Part shown: one piece after another, positions 58,165 through 64,000 of the stretch
Layout: each line of letters starts with the position of its first letter
How positions within the stretch are numbered: position 1 is the first letter of the stretch
Source of the DNA: Eupeodes corollae
Taxonomy: Eukaryota > Arthropoda > Insecta > Diptera > Syrphidae
Reading direction: 5' to 3'
Length of the DNA: 64,000 bases
NCBI RefSeq assembly: GCF_945859685.1
Contig: NC_079147.1
Coordinates: 15,417,289 to 15,481,288 of the forward strand
The notes under the pieces: generated by a model
What the model was told of the DNA's origin: nothing
The model's input: the letters and a program-made list of their open reading frames with translations, nothing else
Databases searched by the model: none
Translations under genes and position numbers: made by a program

Positions 58165-59295
58165 TTAGAAGCACTTGCGGTGGACAATGCCTGGGCCGGA
58201 TTCGTCGTATTCTTGCTTGGAGATCCACATTTGTTGGAAAGTGGAAAGGGAAGCCAAGATGGAACCTCCGATCCATACGGAGTATTTACGCTCTGGTGGG
58301 GCGATGATCTTGATCTTGATGGTTGATGGAGCCAAGGCGGTGATTTCCTTTTGCATACGATCAGCAATACCAGGGTACATGGTGGTACCACCGGACATGA
58401 CAATGTTGGCGTACAAGTCCTTCCTGATATCAACATCGCACTTCATGATGGAGTTGTAGACGGTTTCGTGGATACCGCATGATTCCATTCCCAAGAATGA
58501 GGGTTGGAAGAGGGATTCTGGGCAACGGAAACGTTCGTTACCGATGGTGATGACTTGACCGTCGGGAAGTTCGTATGACTTCTCCAATGAGGTGGAAGCG
58601 GCAGCGGTGGCCATTTCTTGTTCGAAGTCCAAAGCGACATAGCACAATTTTTCCTTGATGTCACGAACGATTTCACGCTCAGCGGTGGTGGTGAATGAGT
58701 AACCACGTTCAGTCAAGATCTTCATGAGGTAGTCGGTCAAATCGCGACCAGCCAAGTCCAAACGGAGGATGGCATGGGGAAGGGCGTAACCTTCGTAGAT
58801 TGGGACGGTGTGGGAGACACCATCTCCGGAATCCAAAACGATACCGGTGGTACGACCGGAAGCGTACAAGGAGAGAACAGCTTGGATGGCAACATACATG
58901 GCTGGGGCATTGAAGGTTTCAAACATGATTTGGGTCATCTTCTCACGGTTAGCCTTTGGGTTCAATGGGGCTTCAGTCAAAAGAACTGGGTGCTCCTCTG
59001 GGGCGACACGCAATTCATTGTAGAAAGTGTGATGCCAGATCTTTTCCATATCATCCCAGTTGGTGATGATACCGTGCTCAATTGGGTACTTGAGGGTCAA
59101 GATACCTCTCTTGGATTGGGCTTCATCTCCTACGTAGGAGTCCTTTTGTCCCATACCGACCATGACACCTTGATGCCTTGGGCGACCGACAATGGATGGG
59201 AAGACGGCACGTGGTGCGTCATCACCAGCGAAACCGGCCTTGCACATACCGGAACCGTTGTCTACGACTAATGCAGCTACTTCATCGTCACACAT
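58165..59295 (-). CDS. Act87E: muscle-type actin, 376 residues
   Basis: A single uninterrupted coding exon encodes a complete actin. It begins [20 protein letters not shown] (Cys-2 as in insect actins, removed to expose the acidic N-terminus), has [20 protein letters not shown], the phosphate-loop and hinge block [20 protein letters not shown], and ends [16 protein letters not shown]. The length equals the family norm. The upstream in-frame ATG at 59373 lies in the 5' UTR intron and is not the start. Actin polymerises with ATP into thin filaments. Details such as [20 protein letters not shown] and the overall match to Drosophila Act57B/Act87E suggest a muscle isoform; linkage to Yurt favours Act87E, but isoform assignment needs alignment. 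GC-rich codon use contrasts with the flanks, as expected for high expression. Confidence 0.97.
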
Positions 59296-59317
59296 TTTGT
59301 TAGGAGTTGTGTTGTTT

Positions 59318-60143
59318 CTGGAATTTTGAATTGAAGAAAAAAAATATCGGTTAGGAATTGAATACGACGGCAATCAGAGATTCAGTATTTTAAAGTACAC
59401 GTAAAATTGCGTCGAAAGTTTTAGTGGGAAAAAAATGAAAATCTCGTGAGAAGATTTTCACTATGATATTTTTTTTTTCTGATCGTGAAAATCAAGAATA
59501 AAAAGTACGTCGAGCCAATGAAGACTGAATAATGATTAACTATAAAATGACGTAAAAATCTTCTGGGAAGAAAATATCAAAGATTATTAAAAGTGAATGT
59601 CAAGAATTTATTACACCGATATAAATTTTAATAACCGTGAAAAATTGCAAGATATTTTAGGAATTTAAAAAAAAATATCTATCAGAAAACGATAGAATGA
59701 AAATAAACAAAATATTGATTCACTATTAGATACGAATTGTTGAACACCTTCCGGATGTTTTTACGATGGATCAAATTACCGTTAAAATAACAAAATGATT
59801 TTTCTATTCGATTTGAATATCTTAGTTGGAAATATTTCATCCAAAAATGTTTCAAAAACGTGAAATTCAAAGAAATTTGTTCGAATTTGATTTTTTTTTT
59901 CAAAATAATTTTCACTGATCACGTTAATTCGTAAGTTTTGTATCCAAATTTTGAAATCAAAATCCGATTAATTCACGAAAGATGTATCCACTGATAATCC
60001 TTTAGCGTAGTTTGAATATTTATATTTTGTATCCAATTTCCAGAAAAAATGTTTTAAAATTTTTCAGTTTTGCACAATTTTACTTTACTTTTATTTAAAA
60101 ATGTATATTTTTTTTTGAAAATTAATCTTTAAGATATACTAAC
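59318..60143 (-). other. actin 5' UTR intron
   Basis: Donor GTTAGT at 60143-60138 and acceptor TTCCAG ending at 59318; 826 bases. The second exon starts AAACAAC at 59317, 22 bases before the ATG. A leader intron just before the start codon is usual for insect actin genes. Confidence 0.75.
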
Positions 60144-60203
60144 CGTTTTCACAAAAAAGAAATCTAAGAGACTAATCAACACTTTCGCTGTAGAACTGCG
60201 AGT
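60144..60203 (-). other. actin leader exon
   Basis: From the inferred start near 60203 (TCACT, initiator-like) to the donor at 60143: about 60 untranslated bases containing CGCAGTTCTACAGCG. Confidence 0.6.
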
Positions 60204-60310
60204 GATTACTGGACACGGTTGTTCTAATATTTATACCCAGCTTTGAAAAACTCCTCCTCAGTCTATATTTTCCTAAACATCTTCAAAATATAGATGCGCG
60301 CGCATCGTGT
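60204..60310 (-). promoter_or_regulatory. actin promoter: TATA box and upstream palindrome
   Basis: TATAAATA on the - strand at 60235-60228, about 30 bases before the inferred start. A perfect 14 bp palindrome GATGCGCGCGCATC lies at 60293-60306, about 90-100 bases upstream of the start. Further up, CCATACATGG (60483-60492) is one base off a CArG box, the SRF site common in muscle genes, and ACGGATACA-N5-TGTATCCGT (60422-60444) is a perfect inverted repeat. Confidence 0.65.
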
Positions 60311-62350
60311 ATCTGAAATAGAAAAAGAATACAACAAAAACAAAAATATAGAAAAGTATCTTAGCGCATATCCCAATACCTACAAACACAAAGATACAAA
60401 ATATAAAAAAATTAATATGCGACGGATACAGATTTTGTATCCGTTGGATTCAAGTGGCGGGGAAAATTAATTTTTCAGCATCCCATACATGGATCGGGTG
60501 GAAAATTGAACGAAAAAAATATACAAAATTTTTATAGTTTCGTTTTTTTTTTTTATTTTAGTGTATCTATAATTCTTATGCAAAATTAAAGATAAACCAA
60601 ACAAATGTAAAATATACAAAAAATTAAATTTAGATATTTTTCCCACTGCAAAGATTTATCGAATTAAATAATATAAATGATCAAAAAAATAAAAATGTAA
60701 TTATTTATTTTTTTGGCTTTGGTTTTTTGGACTTGAGAGTGGTATACCTATATGAGGTGAGGATAATGAGGTTGGTTGCTTAAAGAGTTGCATAAAATGC
60801 AAGGGAAGATCTATTGGAAGTCATTTTTGAAAAATCTTGATTTTTTTTTTTGTATTTTGTTCCAGGGAAAGACTTTTTTGGGTTGAAATTTGTTGGTGTT
60901 GTTTGTTTTATGTTTATAAAAGGAAAGGCGGGCAAATTGTTTATTGATTTTTCATGTGGGTGTGTTAAGTAAGATTTGGAAATGATTGCACTTAGCTTAT
61001 AGAGATTTATTTTGGGATCGTAATTATGTATTGAATTATATAATTGAGCAATATGGATCATTATTGAATGTTTTTGGGATTATTACACTTTAAAAAGGTT
61101 ATTAAGTGTTCTATGGAAATTTTTTTAGGCACTTGAAGACTAAATTTCGATTGTTTTTTTTTTCCACATAAATGTACCTAATCGATTTGGTTTGGTTTTT
61201 GAGTCCAACATTGTAAATCAAAAGGTCATTTCAGGTGTTTTTCATATTCATATTTTTAAATCCCATTTATTTGGATATAGAAGATTAAATAAACAAATTA
61301 TGCAGGTGTACTTTTAGAGTGTAAAATTAAATGAAATGACAAATATGACGTATTATCTACCCTTTAACGAAATTATTGCTATTTTTGGAAGAATAAAGTA
61401 CGTACGAGTTTCAATTAAGTTGAAAATTTTGAATAATATAATAAAAAATTCTGAAATACAAACAAAGGTTCTTCTGAAATATTATGGCAAAGATTTAAAG
61501 AAAAGCTAATTCAATCGAAACTATAACTTTATAAAGATTTAATTTTTTATTATTGTGAATAATTGTGACCACTTAAATATATTTAAGATTCATTTTTAAT
61601 AATTAATTAAATAACTAGTTTATAATAGTTTTTGACATGGTTAATTATCCTGATAGAAATTTGAAATCAATCTCAGTTTTCTTACAAATATGTATACTTT
61701 TTAGTGTAACCCTTTGCTAAAATCATTTTAAGATATCTGATAAGTTCGGAGGCCATAGCACACAAAACTAACTGCTAAAGTTCCTAGCCCATGTGTTTAA
61801 AGCAGTTATGGTCGCTTTTAAAATTCAGAAAAAAATCCTCCAAATGCGAATAATGGACTTGAATTTTAAAACTAAAAAGAAGCAATATTTTCCATATGAT
61901 TAATTAACTTTGATTATAATATCTTTTTTTGTTTCCAACAATTTTAAACAAAAACCAATGTTTACTAATCTAAGAAGCATTCTTCGAAAGTTTGTATTTA
62001 TTTAACAAAAAAATAACCGATTTGATTTTTCTAAGAACATTATGAAAAAGTTTGAAGTCAATACATTTATATATTCTAGAAATATTCGAACCGAAAATAA
62101 TTTTTTAATAACTTTTAGTAGTGTTGTTTTAAGTGTTTTATTATTTGTAAAAAAAACCGTTGCTACGATTTTCTCAAATTGTTTTTTTTTTTTTTTTTTT
62201 TATCAAAAACGTTGCATAAAATTATTCTGAAGGTAATATTGAGAAATATTTTTTTTCAGATTCTTTGATTAAAAGAAAACGTTTATTGATTTTTTAAACA
62301 TTATTTTGGTATCACGTTACAATGCATAATTTAAAATTTAATTGAAGTCA
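60311..62350. other. AT-rich intergenic DNA upstream of actin
   Basis: No gene. The part nearest actin (60311-60660) probably holds its enhancer elements; the rest shows nothing recognisable apart from T runs (for example 62182-62200). Confidence 0.4.
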
Positions 62351-62359
62351 TTAGCGTTA

Positions 62360-62875
62360 TTGATCCATGGGATATTTCAGATTACTCGGGCAGTATTAAT
62401 TGGGTCCATTTCCAAAGGTTCCAGCTGAGTATGTTTTCTTTATTCACTTCAATGATGTTTTTATATATTAAGTTTTTTTTTTGTTTTAAAGTGACTATGG
62501 GAACTACAGCGAAGATCCAAGTCAGGTTGAAGTGAACGCACTCAAAGAAATGATAGACATTGTTGGCGGTTATGATGAAACCCTGTGCTCTCAAGCACCA
62601 TTGAATATGCCAGGTCCTTCGAATTCCGAACCTTCGACCTCTAAAAGAAATAAATTGAGGAACCGATACTCTGATGCTGCCGTGAATGAACCGGTTAAGT
62701 GGGTCCCAACAGCGATCGAAAAGAAGAAACCGATGGAGAAATTTTTAGAGCATTGCTCAACAAAGTGGAACACTTCAACCAAAACGACGACAAATAAATT
62801 TTCAGAGAAAAATGTTGCGCTTGTTGGCTGAAGAGCTTCTGGAAGATGAGCAATACCTGAAAGTCCTCTGATATT
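62360..62875 (+). mobile_element. possible PIF/Harbinger accessory gene (broken)
   Basis: Reads WDISDYSGSINWVHFQRFQL (62368-62427), a candidate intron (GTATGT at 62431; acceptor AAAG near 62491), then DYGNYSEDPSQVEVNALKEM and MIDIVGGYDETLCSQ. After a low-complexity linker and a frameshift near 62815 comes a C-terminus LLAEELLEDEQYLKVL. It lies opposite a Harbinger transposase, and such elements normally carry a second, Myb/SANT-like gene. No Myb motif is clear, so the identity rests on context. Confidence 0.4.
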
Positions 62876-63119
62876 TTTGTGTGTTTTTCTCAGGAAGTGA
62901 TTTTTTTGTATATGTAAATAATTTATAGAAAATGAAGTTAATAATTTTTTGTTACTAGTTTTATGTGAGAAAAAATATTTTTTAAAAGTAAGTTAGGCTA
63001 AAAAAAATGAAATTCCTATTATTTAAGTAAGTCCTATTAATTATATCACTAGCTATAAGATATTAAGAAAAAAATAAAATAGAAAAGTAATGATGTTTAG
63101 TAGGTATTTTGTATTATTT

Positions 63120-64000
63120 TCACATTTTCAAAGGATTAAATTGTTCGTGTTTAGAAAACTCTACGTTTCCTTCATTAACTATCCAGTTGGCAAATTTATT
63201 TCTAATGTTAACAGCATTTGAAGCTGGTTGTTGCATTTTTGTTTCATGATCAACAAATGGCAGGTCGCAAGTCACAATGCTCGTGGGCTGTGGGTTTGGC
63301 TTACAAATAATTGTGCAAAATGCAACAGCACAATAGCAAATGCTTCGCAACTGATGGTTGTACCTCGAGGGGTTTTAAGAGAATTCTCCAAGTATGGGCA
63401 AGGATTCCGAATGTGCTCTTTTCTATTCTTCTAGCCCTGGAATGTCTGAAAACAACAAAGTAATTTGTATCTACAAAATAATTTGTTTGTAATACATTAA
63501 ATCTGAATTGCTATAAATTTAAATCAGCTGTTTTTGTTCATTACCAACAAGTACATATTAACATATGGGTGTGGCTCAGTTGTGCCCTGGAATGGAGTAT
63601 CAGCTGGTACCTTCATTTTAACTGGGTTATTTATACAGTGATTTTCAAAATAGCAAGAAGAAAATACTGTTGAATCTGAATTTGACCTATGAGCTGTAAA
63701 GCTAATCATTACAAATCTGTAATTTTCGTCCACTAAGCTATGAGGATTTGCCGAAAAACACTTTTTGTTGTTAAAATTGAAGCTTCCTGAGCTCTGTGGA
63801 GCAAACATTCTTATATAATTGCCATCAACTGCTCCTAAGTAAATAAAAAAGTTCCAGGTTTTTAAAAAGCCATCTGCTATATTTTTCCATTCCATCGGAT
63901 TCTGAGACATAGGCATATAGATTTTCTTGAGACGATTATTGATAGCAGAAATTGTTTCAATGATGCGATTTCGAACAGTTGTTTTTCCCATCAAAAATCG
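63120..64000 (-). mobile_element. PIF/Harbinger transposase (HARBI1-like), broken and cut by window edge
   Basis: From the edge: MPMSQNPMEWKNIADGF, TWNFFIYLGAVDGNYIRM (first catalytic Asp), FNFNNKKCFS, SLVDENYRFVMI and SNSDSTVFSSCYF (second Asp). The third catalytic residue lies in VLVGNEQKQLI, one frame away, just after PYV (about 63550). After a gap or intron, HSRARRIEKSTFGILAHTWR and LLLCCCILHNYL follow, then after another shift ASNAVNIRNKFANWIVNEGN to the end at 63120. Two frameshifts make it inactive. Its N-terminus lies beyond the window. Confidence 0.85.

Noticed and set aside
58175..59271. Four sizeable frames inside the actin gene, on both strands
   Set aside because: Shadows of the GC-rich actin coding sequence.
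59296..59373. 26-residue N-terminal extension of actin from the ATG at 59373
   Set aside because: Lies across the inferred acceptor of the leader intron; actin starts at MCDDE.
1..64000. CRISPR arrays, operons, riboswitches, bacterial-type defence systems
   Set aside because: The sequence is eukaryotic nuclear DNA with spliced genes; the repeats seen are tandem or dispersed transposon repeats, not spacer arrays.

Overview
The window looks like a stretch of a fly (Diptera) nuclear genome: AT-rich, intron-rich, and dense in broken transposable elements. Two host genes can be supported. (1) A multi-exon gene on the + strand (ten exons seen, 20853-43156) encodes a FERM plus FERM-adjacent protein of the Yurt / EPB41L5 family. 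(2) A muscle-type actin gene lies on the - strand (CDS 58165-59295), with an intron in the 5' UTR and a TATA promoter near 60230. The genes are convergent. As I recall, the Drosophila homologues yurt and Act87E also lie close together on 3R (87E-F), so conserved linkage is plausible but was not checked.

Layout. 1-20.8 kb: no host coding exon that I can recognise. It holds a mariner relic, an I-like LINE with an inverted 5' piece, Jockey- and CR1-like LINE fragments (one with a 694 bp tandem duplication), a mariner with recognisable ends and a SINE inside its left terminal repeat, a Jockey-type LINE lacking its centre, a Tc1 scrap, and a 5'-truncated LINE with a perfect 12 bp target-site duplication. 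The N-terminal exon(s) and promoter of the Yurt gene should lie here or further left; 7.4-7.6 kb is a weak promoter candidate. 20.85-43.16 kb: the Yurt exons, with three introns of about 5.5-7.5 kb packed with LINE, Helitron, SINE and Penelope-like debris. 43.2-58.1 kb: AT-rich intergenic DNA with two SINEs and three LINE pieces. 58.2-60.3 kb: actin. 60.3-62.3 kb: AT-rich, empty. 62.4-64.0 kb: a PIF/Harbinger element, a divergent pair of broken genes, cut by the window edge.

How the parts relate. Yurt is known as a cortical regulator of epithelial polarity (Crumbs binding); muscle actin is a thin-filament protein. Nothing suggests a shared pathway; they are simply neighbours. Everything else is selfish DNA, and no transposon protein here appears intact. 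I did not find a new multi-gene system. The most unusual signals are two hammerhead-ribozyme-like motifs of the Penelope type (one between 99 bp inverted repeats), a tRNA-derived SINE family with four copies, a twin-priming-like LINE inversion, and nested insertions whose order can be read from target-site duplications.
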